64,000 nt of DNA from the NCBI GenBank assembly GCA_000469685.2, contig LS997563.1:2934781-2998780 (forward strand), read 5' to 3'. A program made the translations under genes and the position numbers. The notes under the pieces were generated by a model that saw nothing but the letters and a program-made list of their open reading frames with translations, made no database searches and had not been told where the DNA came from. Shown piece after piece: positions 20,101 to 31,436 of the stretch (within the stretch, counting starts at the first letter, position 1; the number at the start of each line of letters is the position of its first letter). The stretch comes from Haemonchus contortus. Its lineage: Eukaryota; Nematoda; Chromadorea; Rhabditida; Trichostrongylidae.

Positions 20101-23100
20101 GGGACTATGAAAAATTTGAGTTAAGTTTGATTAAGAATTAAGACACTGCACTTGCCACTTCAATCGATTGCTCTGACTCATTGAATTGAATTACATTCAA
20201 TAGCAGAAGGTTACTGAGCGGGCTTCCATGGTTTTCAGTTAAAGATACGTGACACTTCTTGGGAGGTTGACCGTTGTTGATCACTGCTACTCCTGAGCTT
20301 GCCGTAGCAAGAAAACTACCCTTCCCACGTTTCGAATAAGTGATTCAATAAGATCTGGAACAAATGGCCAGTTCATACTCCTGATAAAATGAGATGGCCG
20401 ACATGGAGGGCCTTTTATTATCAAGGGCCACCGGTTTTGGGAAAACGCTACTTGGTCACTTTTGCTACCATAACTGTTCTATGAAAATCTCCAAGAAGTA
20501 CACTATGTTAACGGATATGATGGGTCTGTTATTACCATTGAAAGCAGAGCCAGGTATAAACATAAGTGCAGGGGAATCTTTTTTACATCTACTCCCTGAA
20601 AATTTTCATTATCACAATTGTCACCCCATGTGTCGCTTCACGTGGAAGTGAACCGTTGATTGCTGAGCCCTGCTGAAATCATGTTTTCGCTTTCGTTCCC
20701 CCCCCCCCCCTCCCCCCATCCCCCCACACTTCCAATTCTTCGTTCTACGGGCAGAGAACTTTTTTCCTCTTCCGTCAAGAATGGGTATTTACGAAGAGCA
20801 CACGGTACTGGAAATTCTGCTCGGAAGAGGGTTTCTTTCGCTGCCATTCTTTTTGATTTCAGAGCAAAAGACCTCTAGTCCCTGCTATTCCCGTCTGCTA
20901 TTTCCCACCAGCAACTGCTTTCGTGCATGTACTATGCTATAAATCAACTTTTGTTGGTGGCAAGTACAGCTGATTTGATAACTAGGGGATGTCCGAAAAG
21001 CGTTTCCGCCCAATCAAACACTGCGGGGGTTGATGACTAGTGCTTTCAATGGAAATGTTAGGACATCATTCTTCCTAGCTCACGGCACTAAACAGAACGG
21101 CGTTCCAATAGATAAACTACTGCAGGACCGACAGCGGATGGATTCCCATATGGCTCTGCTGAGAGATTCCGGGAACTCCTTGACAAACAGCGCTACAAAG
21201 CTGCGGAATGAACATATCCACTTTCTGCTACTAACCAAAAAGTGTCTATAATCACTCGATCCCAAACAAAATGCAACTTTGCCCATTCAACGTTCATTAC
21301 GGCCCATTAACTGCGTTCACTCTTTTCTCACTTTTCAAAAAGATACCGTATGCACACTAAAATATGAAACTTATAACAAACACAAAAAATTGGAACGAGC
21401 TGTACTGACTCCTACATGACAAGAAGCCCATACTGCTTTCACCCAAACTTTGGCATCTTCAGCACAACTTGTACTGGCTGAAATACATTCTGCCTAGCCA
21501 TAAAAGTGGTACCAGTACCAGCAGTAGAATGCAAAAATGAGTTCAAATTATATCTGAAGCGAGATTTCTGGTAAATGCCCGAATATGAAGTGCACCGCTT
21601 TTTTACGGAATTATTTATATCTACCAAGTACGCGTTTATGATAACTCGCTATTAGGATATGTCCTTAATCTGTTCCTCCGAACCATAAAATTGAAAATAC
21701 CGGAACATAATGTGAGCGGGAGGAAAGTTTAGCAGAACGAATGATGCATCAAAAGTTTTGCTTATGGCAGAAATATCGTCCCCCTAACGAGGAACACGGA
21801 GAATGCCTTTCATGTATGGGTCCGTGACGACAAAAACTATTTCAGAAGATTCGAGAAGATAACCTATTAATAGCCAAATCACTACTTCTTAAAATGAATT
21901 ACTTGAAGGCACAGTTCACGGCAATTCGGAGGTTCCCTTTCAAGTCGAAAAGCGGAAGTTTTGGTTGGGAATAGTGGATCAATCGGCCAACTTTGTGAGG
22001 AAATAAGCTTACTTAAAATTGTGAACGTAAAGGATGTAGGAGGTAACCTTGACGCAAATGGCATGGAAGGGGTGTTCTGAGGAAATTTCAGTTGTCACAA
22101 TTGCGCAAAAAGCTGACTATGTCAAGCCGATTGAAAATTCCATACTGAATAAGTACCTCTACATGTCGCTAAAATTCGTCCCGGTGAAAATGTAGTTGGG
22201 GGGGGGCCACACATCCGAAGGTCAATATATCAAGAAATGAACTCAGCCTAACGTGCAAGTCCTTGTTATATTAGCACTGTATCTGATGCGAAGAGGATGA
22301 TAGGAACCGACCACCTAAGCTCTTTTATGCGGTTTCATCTAAGGAAATTTAGTTTCCCAAATAAGCCTAGGTAGGGTAGGAGGGAGCACCTGGGTGGCTG
22401 GGATGATTACCTCATGCGAAAAAAAAGAAAAAAAGAAAGAAAACTTGCCCACTGCGGTGCTCCTTCCCCCTACGAAAGCCCTAATTGAAAAACTGGCATG
22501 TCCGTGATATAACACGGCATAATACGTTTCATTGAGTTCATTTCTTGATATACTGACCTTCGGATGGGTGCCCCCCCCCAACTACATTTTCACCCTCGTC
22601 CCCCTTGGGATGTGGAATACTATATTATTTAGAAAGATGGTTCTCCTCAAAAGCATATGTCAGCAAGCTGTTCGGAATATCTTCGCTTCTTTGCGTTTTG
22701 ATAGTCGCACTGTTCATTGCTCAAGTGGTATCAGTGAAGCTGATGGGTTGGTTGTAAGCCGTAACCTGGACTTAAGACTTACATTACGAAGTCATGAGGA
22801 TGGAGGTTTCGGGTGAGGATGGAAAGACATATACAGCGCTTGGAGGCATTTTATCTGGTCATATCATTTGTTATTGCTTCTCGTGCACCCTGTCGCTTGC
22901 ATTATTCTCGAATTCGAGAACTTCAATTAGGGAGCACTGGAAGTTGTGACGTTTCGGTAGCACCCGCAGATTCTCTTTGCAGATTGAGGACAGCAGTACT
23001 CCCTCTTAAATGGTGTTCCTGTTATTGCTAGCTTGTTTATGCCTTACGCAAGCTTCCCTCCGTCTTCCCCTTGGAGGTAATCAACCGAACAGTGCAACCA

Positions 23101-26100
23101 CCTAGTCAATCTTGTTGATGTGCATACCTGATAATCATGACTGTCATTTCTTCAAAGCTACTGCAGTTTGTGCAAAGCAACTGTTAGTCGAGAATTCAAT
23201 GGGATCAATGGGACATTAGATCCAGTTTCTGGATAGAAGCTTAAAAGCAAAACAAGTAGGAATTCCTTTCAATGTGGGAATCAGAGTCGACGTCCGTGGT
23301 TAGGGAATCTTTCAGCTCCCTCCAGAAATGATTGATTTACTCGATTTTCTGTGCCATCAGTATTTTAATAATACTATACTTTGGCCTATAAAGTGTAGAA
23401 AGATGGGCCAAGAGCCGGGGTCGACGTTGGTTCAAGACACCAGCCAAGACCATTCCTACTCGGTCTATCAGCTGGTACCAAAAACAGCAAGTCGTAGTCC
23501 ACACTAAAAACCATTCGAACTCCACTGAAAGCTTTGATGAAAGTTGAGTGCGTGGGCAAATTTCAATCTGTATGGAAAAACGCCCCTTTAACCTTTATTC
23601 TGTGGAATCCCCCTCGGTGCTTATGTGCACTATAAAAGATCGCCTTGAAATTGCATAGAGAAAAAAGTGCCAAGAAATGGATGCTGAAAGACTCATTAAA
23701 TATCCATTGGTGGATATGCTAAGTGAGCTATTTCCACAGAAATGAATACGTTTCCACTCACATAATGAAGAACACTTACAGTGTTCTATCAGTCAGACTG
23801 ATAGCCACAAAAAGGAGCGTCCTGTTCGGAAATTAAAGTCGTGAACTCGTCCCGTCCTGTGATTGTGTTGGGCTCCCGAAAAATTTGAGTTCCCATCCAA
23901 TTTAAAGGGAAATAATATATCGCTGGAGCGCTTTGATGCTTTTCAAACGAATTGGCACGAATTTATAGTAAGGGAGCGTCATGGGTCAGGAGAATTACAG
24001 TGCAGTCACCACCGAAATAAAGAAGGTACGGTAAGTCTAGTTATCTTGATATGACTGTCCGTCAGAGTTATGACATTTTGCCACCTTTGTGTAAGGCTTC
24101 ATTCTTCTCTGTACTCCTTTTTTCGCATCTTATTGCTCTTCGTTTCGTCCTTAGTGGCTTGCAATTAGTAGTTGAACCCTATGAATATGAAGGGAAGCAA
24201 TATGCGTAAAGCGGAACAGAGAGCAAACTCGGAGCCTCTCGGGAGACAAGGGCACTCACTGATCACACCATGATTTTTCGGCTTAGAAGGGAAGATACTG
24301 ATGCTGAATTCCAGCTACAAAATCATAAACCATGCAGAAAACAGAAGGTTCAGCCTTCCTCGAGCCTCTTCATGAGTAAGGCGCATGATCGATGTCTGCA
24401 CGCTGAATTGCTCTAAATTCTTCTTCGGAAGTGATGAATAGTACAATCTATAACTAATGCTCCGGAGTTAACTCCGGACTAATGAGGTAACGAGTTTGTT
24501 TCGTGCTCCCTGAATGATTGCAGATTTCTCAAATTAAGCTCCAAGGAGTGAGACATGTACTGCGCCACACACGGACTTCTTGGTTGAATCCGTGCTGGTG
24601 CGAGAATACAAAGGCGGTTTGCTACGTCTGTTTGACGTCGTCCTTCGTTTACTGATCACCATTACACCTTGTGCTTGGTGTTAGTCTTTCCGCTCTGATC
24701 AGAAAAAATGATGAGCTTCCTTCCCATTGTGTCAAAGCATTACTGTACATTCAACCCTCGGAAAAGAACGTTTGTAGTGGGTGGTTGTTAGCAAAGAACG
24801 AGGCCGAGTAAACATGTCGGAGCGCCCCAAAAAAAGAAAAACCAAAACTTAAGACGGACATCCGATCCTTACAGTAAGACGGCTGTCTGTTTTGGCACAA
24901 ACTCCTGATTGAGACGTGATACAACCAGTGCTTTCATAGTCCTTCGGCCGGCGCGACGGCTCCTTCACGGGCTATGAAAGTAGTCATACCCCACAGCCAG
25001 GCTTCTACACAGTATCCCCACAATGTTGAAATAAAACATATTCCCGTGAAGCTCTACGTGTGTTGCATTTAGGTTTACGGTAATGGCACTATGATAGCCT
25101 GGGTTCGACTCTCAGAGTGGCCTTTAATTGTCTTAAAATCGTTTTAGTGATCGAATACAAGACGGATTTGAAATTCAACCGCGCTGGGTGAACTACCAGA
25201 CTCTGAACAAGATTAGAGCCGGAAGACTTCAGAGAATCCCTTTGCAGACAACTTTCCCATACATATACTCGTCTCTTACAAATAGTCTTCGGCAATATGG
25301 TATAGATGATCGCCTGAAAAGATAACATGCGAAGGTTACTTACTGATTTGACTTTCCCGAAAGCAATTTTCAATGAAATCTAAGCTATGTCAACAACCCC
25401 TTGAACCGCTATGCAATATGTTTTCCATCTTTCCCAGAGGAGAAACTGCTGTCATAAATGAAGCTTTTGACGAGGTGATAAAGGGCCCTTGCCGAATGGA
25501 ATCACGCCAGCCCACGGTTGCAGGTCGATTACACTGGCCATGTGAAACAATTCTCCTCCGCTTCTCATCCCCTTGCCTTTTGTTATGAAGTAAACAACTT
25601 CTCAACCGTATCAGCAAGGGTAATACAATTATTGGAAGCTCCTTTCATCGTATAGGACTGGAACCACTCCGTTTCGAAGACGGTAGCCGAGCAGAAGATG
25701 TCTATGGGAATGTAGATTTGACTTGATCATCAGCTAGCTTATAAGTGGCCCCATCGAATCAGTGTAGATGTCGAGGGTGTAGCGCAGTAAAAGGGCCGAT
25801 TTGGATCACTCACATGGTTTTTCTCTCGTCATTGTTAACTAAGGGATCTACTGCCAGCGTGGGCCGGATATTCCGCTACCTATAAAGATGCGACGGCTCT
25901 TGAAACCGGGTAATGAGCAGAAGGATAATCGCTATTGCACATTTATAAGCTTCAAAGCTCGGTCATGGCTATTCTCATTAAATGGAAAATGAAAAAAGTC
26001 TTCTATGAAAACGAGAAGATATAAGTAACCTTCTTTAGCCAGAGCTATTTATCCCACCATTAGCCGAGCAATCAGCAAACCAGGGACGATCCCCAAATAG

Positions 26101-29100
26101 CGCTGTCTAGAAGCCGAGAAGGGAAGTGATGTTACGTGAGCAAGTTCTAGGACAAATTCACGATAGTGATGTCAAAGCCGGAGGTAAGGATGGGGTGAGA
26201 TTAAGGTTGGCACGAAGGTGGAGTAGTGGGAAGTGGCGAACTCTCACCCCCATGATCATAGGTTTGAATCCCGGGTCGGCATCCGCCTAAGCCAAGCAAC
26301 CATTCCATCCCCAAAAATATCTCTACTAGAGTCTATTTGTGTGGTGAAATTAGATCTTACTCACTCTCAATCGTACTTGTTCGAAGAGTTGATTGAATTT
26401 TCCTACAGATTCACAGCTGAATTGCTTCGTGCTCGCTTGTGGGAAATGTCGGATTTTGCTGGCAATTGTTTGCTTCACTTCACTGTCTGATATCTAGAGG
26501 ACATAAAAATTTAAAATGTTGAACTCAATTGATGACCCTGGTTCACCATTCGATAATACCCATAACCGGCGTGGGACGGAGAGGTTTTTCTTACTTCTGG
26601 AGATGTCTTATATCTACCTAATTTTGATGGATTACGAGAGAACTAAAAAAGAAATTGTGCTTTCAAAAACACCAATAAGGCCAGGATTACTTGGTGGGTT
26701 TCACGTGAGCATTCCCAGAATATGAACACCATTTCTACCCCCTCCCCCCCCCCCTCCTCCATACCCAGGCTTACTAGGCGTTCTATACTGTAAGCATCAT
26801 ATTTGAAATAGGTCATAAAAGATTTGACACTAACTATTTGACTCTGGGATGCGTCACTCATTAGCGAATTCCCAGATTGTTATGGGCCCCGAATGTAATC
26901 TTATTTGAGTATACTAGGGAGACTAACGTGCCCATCTGGGCTCCTTATATCTAAAACTTTATGAACGTAATATAACTCAACTATGGCAACAATCCCATTA
27001 CTTTTGAGCTTTCACAAGCCTCATAAGCCTTTCTTATAGGAAGGCTTACTGGCGAAAACCGGAGGCATTAATTAACTTCTTAGCCCATAAATGAATGCAC
27101 CAGGGAATTTCACGATTTTTCTTGGGAGAGAGGAGTCGTCGTCGTTTCGCCGTTGGTCACAAAACATCTGTGCTAGAATGGCTGGAGTAGGCAGCTCATT
27201 TCCGTTTTCTGCGACACAACTCCTTCCAGAAGAAGATCAGATAATAGAATTCAGACCAGAGAATGCATTAAATTCAGGAGGCCCACGATTAGGTTTAATC
27301 AGTTAAGTATTTAGATTATCTGCTTGGCACGCATCGTATTGAGTTCCTTAAAAGACAGAACATTCGTGAAGAATCTCATTCTCTAGAACCTGAGACGGAA
27401 CTTCTCTTGAAGCCTCAGAGACTACCCAATGCGACATTTCTTGGTGAGAGCGGGGAGTAGAGAGGAAAGGGGCAGAAGAGGGTTCCAGCGACTTCAGTGA
27501 TATCGGAGGGTAGGGAACAAAACTGTTCCGGAAGGAAATATCCCGCTGATTAAAGAATATAAAAGCTTCAAAGTCGAGACATGACGCATTATCAATAAAA
27601 TCAAACGAAAACATGGATAGCATAAGGATTCCAGTGCTATGGAGCTGACGAAGCATCGTGTAAGCCATTCGTGGGCTGTAATTACATTTTTCCAAAGGAC
27701 AGCGAACCGGTCCCTCCAGGGGAATCCATTACTGTCCAAGAATAGTTAATGAGAAACATCGGGTACACGCTGCAAGAATTTATTTTGGGAACAACGCATG
27801 CCTTATGGAATGGTCTTTCCAAGAGTCTACTCTGAAGAGAATAAAGAATGAATAGGTGCGAAAAGAGGCCTTCTTTAACGGGAAATAGCAATATTCACAC
27901 CCTCGGTGTACCTTCTTACTGTATCCTAGTACCGTATGCTTCTGAAAAAAGGATCTTTTTTGAGAATCCTTTAGAGAGTCTATGCTAAACCAATCCCGAT
28001 CGTGTAAATGGTCCTAAGATGTATGAGTACCCCTCAAACTTCTTCATGCTCCCCCACCTTACCATCCCGTCTAGATGTTCTGGAACAGGGCAAGCCGACT
28101 TTCTTCAAAAACAACTCTACAAAACTGCACTAATCAGTCACAAGGTCATTAGAATTCCCAGGAGAACCAGAAATAATGTGAGTTCCTTTCTCCCAAACTG
28201 AGCATAACAGAAAAACTTGGTCAAATTTGTGAGGCTCTTACTACTTTTCCCCATTCCTTTTCCCCCATCAAAGACAAAATGCCAACGAGTTCAGAAGCAG
28301 TCATGGCCTTGTGATATTATATTTAACCAGTCAAGGTTTCGGCAATAACGACAGATGTGCGAAAGAGGTAGTGAGATTGGCAAAATTTTAGAAAATGCCC
28401 GAAAAAATGAAATGGGGTTTCCCTCATCGCCTACACCGTTTCGAGTGTAAGCCATTTCTGAGTCTATTGACGTCAGGAAAGCAGTGAAGGCATCATGAAC
28501 AGAAACAGCCAATGCAATAAGTGCTGTGAAGGTTCTTTCTAAATGGAGAGATTGAGGAAAACGAGAGAACGGATCCCTTAAGCACATACATCATGAAGAA
28601 ATTGCTGACGGAGTGTGTGGCTTAAGCGGCTATCTGATCCTTCGTATCTTCCTTCTGCTACCCCTTCGGGGTAGCAGTAAGCAGAAAGGACCAGCCGAAA
28701 GTGTTCAAAAATGAAAACTTACACGGATGGTTATGATGTCGCCATGCTTCCAACACGAAAAGGAACATTGCTGTGAGAATAAGAAAGAAATCGGAAAATG
28801 CCAGAGCGGCAAGATAGATGGACGATGTACGTCGCTGAAACATTCATACATCAAAATCAACATTCATTCACTCTACAAATTCCTAAACAGAGCTTCACCA
28901 ACCGCATGATCCTCATGGGTGTACACCCGCACGACAAGGACGTTTCCCACAAGTCCCACCAAGCCGACAACAGCCAGTAGCACTCCAGAAACTGTGAGAT
29001 TGTATGTCTGAAATGACAGATTACTCCAATGATTCCTACTCAAGACAACAAAAATAAACAACCGAAGCATGTTTACCTGATAGTCGGGATCAGTCGATCC

Positions 29101-30497
29101 TAGGCACGCATTGCAGAAAATCAGTGGATTTTCTTCGTCAAGGGACATGTCGACGACAGGCAGCGAAGGTTTCTCGGTATCCTCGTCTGTTGAGTTGGCT
29201 GCTACGTATGTAGCGAAGAAGACAATTCACTCTAACAACCAATTTGTCCAGCAGCCAATTTCAAAAATGAGAAGGAACAGCACTCCTTAAAAACTTGGGT
29301 TTTTCATGAAGCGTCAGCTGGGTGATGAGGCTACAGGAGGTCCCGAGGGCGACGACGTGATCGCGAAAAAAGAAAGGAAACAATGAATGGAATCAGATAA
29401 ATGAAGTAACGACAGATGTATGAATGAAGAGGTCATACTGTCAGAATCTCAAAGCCATCTTCTAGGTTTAGCATCTGATCGAAATCTGCCGGGAGAAAGG
29501 AAATGGTCTGCTTCTCCTAATGTCTTGACTGACTCACGATAGAAGCCTGACAAGGAATTCATATCTTTTTTTCTATAGTAATTTCTGACGAGTTTAAGTT
29601 TTTTAAAGAGGCTCTGCCCAAATTACTTACAGTACCTGATAGATGAATTTCGAGCACAACTAGGAGTTAATAACTTTCCCGAAGAGGGAGGTTTCTATGG
29701 CTTCCAGAAAGGAGATTTGAGGAAATATAAGCAGACTTCTGATATTTCTGTTACTATCGATAAAAAGTCCGACAGAAAAAAAAGGCTGTTTTGTGGAAAT
29801 CGTAAGAATTATCTTCAACAACCTTGCTTCAGAAAAGGTCAAAGGAGCAGTGATCCAGAGGCGGTGAAGCTCGAAAGGAGAGTCATTTAGGATGGGCTTC
29901 AGCCAAAGATGGCAGGTAAGTAGTTTCAGAAAGAAACTATGGGATTTGACCGAGCGATGGGCTTCGCCAAAGGTGACCGAGTTCCTCCAACTTTCCCTCT
30001 GAACTATGATGCTTCTCTATCCGAAAATGCGGCTCCCAAGGAAGGGCTAAAGAAGTTATATATGACAGTTCATTCACAGAAATCTATGAGATTCATTAAA
30101 TTTACCATCCGCTAACAAATAGTCTCCCTCCCCTACCCCTCCCTTTAATGAAAAATGACTTCCTCTCGCGTTTGTTCCCCGACGCATCCTTAAATGAGCT
30201 CCCGTTTTAATACGAGGCTACTTTTTATGAAAGGGACCTGATAGGGCACCAAATCTGATCTTTCCCAGGCTGATGGAGGCTGATATGTATGCTAGGAAGG
30301 GAAAAAGTCGGTGACAAGGAGATGAGTGAAGTACGAATTGTAGATGACTGAGCGCTAGATGTGGGCGGCGCTTCGCCATCTCTAGCCGGCGGCCATCCTT
30401 CGCTAAGAACACCATCCGTTCCATTCCAATTTGCATCACCTGGGGATCGCATGGCTGAGTAACTTGATTCATAGCCAAAGAATCCCTCGATCAGCAT
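14116..30497 (-). CDS. FMRFamide-receptor-like class A GPCR
   Basis: Seven-transmembrane neuropeptide receptor of the nematode FMRFamide-receptor type, expected in the plasma membrane of neurons or muscle. Nine exons (minus strand order): 30497-30335, 29201-29077, 29007-28903, 28834-28723, 17943-17787, 16629-16551, 14673-14478, 14421-14318, 14256-14116. All junctions are GT/AG and in phase, giving about 393 aa. The N-terminus has NGT and NST glycosylation sites. TM1 contains GLVGNVLVV, TM2 'IYLAALAFSDFFLIL', TM3 'FQTSSVYFCVAAAVDCFIAV', TM4 'ILYNIPHFFE', TM5 'TTFLAIGPLTLLILLNICVV', TM6 'LILVVFFFIFCNFTALLVN', and TM7 'LLVVINGTANFFCYLIFG'. ILYNIP.FFE and the NGTANF form of TM7 are typical of FMRFamide receptors. 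Oddities are the DRY motif read as DCF and a very short C-tail (TGA at 14116-14118); a GT after KK near 14150 could splice to a longer tail I did not find. The start at 30497 is the first in-frame ATG; 30452 is an alternative. Confidence 0.88.
15695..15766. repeat. Two 36-bp tandem repeats in a GPCR intron
   Basis: Units starting GTATCGAGAAGCACC and GTATCGAAAAGCACC, differing at few positions. They lie in the intron between the TM4 and TM5 exons, on no supported coding frame. Confidence 0.9.
15881..16156 (+). mobile_element. tRNA-derived SINE, family S1, diverged
   Basis: Starts GGGTGGAGGTGGTGTAGT, the family's A-box region. It then carries the shared body 'TAAGCCACACA...CTACGATTCTGGATGGAAGTCGA' ending near 16156. 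The B-box region is decayed. It matches the copy at 17392 over its length. Confidence 0.75.
17392..17670 (+). mobile_element. tRNA-derived SINE, family S1, best-preserved copy
   Basis: Head GGGCGGAGGAGGTGTAGTGG contains a pol III A-box-like stretch (TAGTGGCAAGTGG). About 45 nt later GGTTCGAACCC is an excellent B box inside a tRNA T-arm-like hairpin. The body (ATAAAAGCACTGACTTGTAC, then CATTACGCCACTACGATTCT, then TCTCAGGTGGGATTGATTAA) is shared by the other copies. No ORF. It lies in the intron between the TM3 and TM4 exons of the GPCR. Confidence 0.88.
18258..18540. mobile_element. Foldback MITE, family M1 copy 2, with 13-bp direct repeats
   Basis: Arms starting GTGCGTCCGAGGGTGCGCGC (18287) and its complement ending CGGACGCAC (18515) match copy 1 at 2383-2622 in their GC-rich part. 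The central block (TTGGGCCC...GGGCCCCAA) also matches. The element with its flanks (18271-18527) is bracketed by exact 13-bp direct repeats ACCCGATCTATAT at 18258 and 18528, which look like a target-site duplication. Confidence 0.85.
18948..19065 (+). mobile_element. SINE S1, head fragment
   Basis: Starts GGCGGAGGTGGTACATGGCAAATG, the family's A-box head, followed by a decayed B-box region (CTTCGAATCGCC). The body is absent; similarity is lost by about 19065. Confidence 0.6.
19123..19238. mobile_element. Foldback MITE, family M3 copy 1
   Basis: A 116-bp near-palindrome with ends GGTTGCTTTCATAGTTCACGA and TCGTGGACTATGAAAGCAGCC. The interior is rich in CGCGACTGGTCG-type words. Copies at 24.93 and 58.6 kb share the CTTTCATAGTC terminus. 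Confidence 0.85.
21904..21935 (+). mobile_element. Isolated M2 terminus
   Basis: GAAGGCACAGTTCACGGCAATT matches the inverted terminus of the TTAA-flanked element at 7913. I did not find a partner terminus nearby, so this is a fragment or a solo end. Confidence 0.5.
22183..22594. mobile_element. MITE family M4, long terminal inverted repeats with G tracts
   Basis: A 412-bp element. The left end GGTGAAAATGTAGTTGGGGG, then CCGAAGGTCAATATATCAAG and AAATGAACTCA, is mirrored by the right end (TGAGTTCATTTCTTGATATA, CTGACCTTCGGATGGGTG, a C tract, AACTACATTTTCACC). The arms are about 70 bp. The centre is unrelated and AT/GA-rich. No coding capacity. Confidence 0.9.
24461..24478. other. 18-bp perfect palindrome
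   Basis: TCCGGAGTTAACTCCGGA is exactly self-complementary with no spacer. It lies in the large GPCR intron and belongs to none of the MITE families recognised here. Confidence 0.95.
24931..24980. mobile_element. Foldback MITE, family M3, short copy
   Basis: CTTTCATAGTCC and GGGCTATGAAAG face each other across about 26 bp containing GGCCGGCGCGACGGC. This is the M3 terminus with a deleted centre. Confidence 0.7.
26205..26325 (+). mobile_element. SINE S1, head fragment
   Basis: AAGGTGGAGTAGTGGGAAGT, then a B-box-like GGTTTGAATCCCGGG, and CATCCGCCTAAGCCAAGCAA as in the 17.4-kb copy. It ends after CATTCCATCCCC, so the body is missing. Confidence 0.75.
28665..28687. other. Perfect 10-bp hairpin with TTC loop
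   Basis: CTGCTACCCC-TTC-GGGGTAGCAG, a perfect stem about 35-60 nt inside the GPCR intron beyond the TM2-exon donor (minus strand). In RNA from either strand it would form a stable hairpin. Confidence 0.9.
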
Positions 30498-31420
30498 CAG
30501 CAGTCGTGATAGAACAAAATGTAAGGTAAGGGAGAAAGGGAAATGCAATCTCTGAGAGTCTCCCTGGGGTAGCGGCAGCTTACCCGAGGATTTTGATTGT
30601 TTTGGTCTCCATGAGATAAAACATGAACCGCTAGCTCAGAACGGCACTCAAGTATCTTTCATTTCTTACACCCTCCTGGAACTTCCGCCTCATAGGAGCA
30701 ATCACCCCTTTAGAGTTACCTGCACACTAGGTATTACTCCTATGGATTTTACACGAAAATTGGATGCTGTCTGGGGGCAGCCAGAGCATAAATACTGCTT
30801 AGAATCGTCCATCCTAGCCAATTTAATACGTCAGAGCCTTTCCTCAAGCTTTTGCCCTAACTTCAGAATCAATTTCGTCTTAAGGGCAAAATGCTTTCTG
30901 AAGCTCGCCCTAGCAGATTCGAAAGGATAAAACTTTGACAGCAATCAGTCACATTCAACCTCGAGAATCTGAAGTAACTAGTAAAACACCATCCCCATTG
31001 AAACCTGGTATCCGTGGCTATCGAAGGAATTCATATAAGTTGCATTTAAATCTTCTCACCTGCGCATGCCCATTGCCTCTTCCCCAACAGGTTAGTAAAT
31101 GGATTCTGAGATAAAGACTAAAACGCTTCCTAAAGATGTTGCCTTTTTAGAGATGTTGCCTTCCCTAGAACAGCTCGTCCGAGCCATAAGGCTTTTAACA
31201 CCTATGAAACCCTACTGATGGCCTCTGGAAGCCAGATGAGCAAGGATAATCGCGCTCCACTTGAACGGCGACGCGCCATTGAGAATGTTTTCTGCGGGAT
31301 CCTTTTTCCCACTCAATTCTCTAGCTCTTCTATCAGCTTTACATCCTCTGAATGTTTGTCCCAGATGTAATTTGGTTGTTTACAGGTGAGCGAGTGGGCG
31401 CATGTCAAAATGCGTCCTCA
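30498..31420. other. Divergent intergenic region (GPCR and pseudouridine synthase)
   Basis: The two genes start back-to-back here. No TATA box or other element is clear. A 62-codon plus-strand frame at 30742-30930 has no support. Confidence 0.4.
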
Positions 31421-31427
31421 CTCTTAG
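31421..31427 (+). promoter_or_regulatory. Probable trans-splice acceptor before the pseudouridine synthase
   Basis: CTCTTAG ends 9 nt before the ATG at 31437. A 3' splice site so close to the start codon with no evident 5' donor is the usual appearance of a nematode spliced-leader acceptor. An upstream non-coding exon is the alternative. Confidence 0.5.
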
Positions 31428-31436
31428 AATTGAAAA

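Larger units (their letters stand above)
17944..28722 (-). other. 10.8-kb intron of the GPCR gene
   Basis: Bounded by the TM2-exon donor (GTAAGT at 28722) and the TM3-exon acceptor (TGTTTAG). It carries MITEs at 18.27, 19.12, 22.18 and 24.93 kb, SINE fragments at 18.95 and 26.2 kb, poly-C tracts near 20.70 and 26.74 kb, and one M2 terminus at 21.9 kb. Open frames up to about 115 codons on both strands have no recognisable domain and lack good splice context. Confidence 0.75.

Noticed and set aside
20698..20730. Poly-C/CCCCT tract as a regulatory element
   Set aside because: Simple low-complexity sequence; several similar tracts occur in the window without consistent context.
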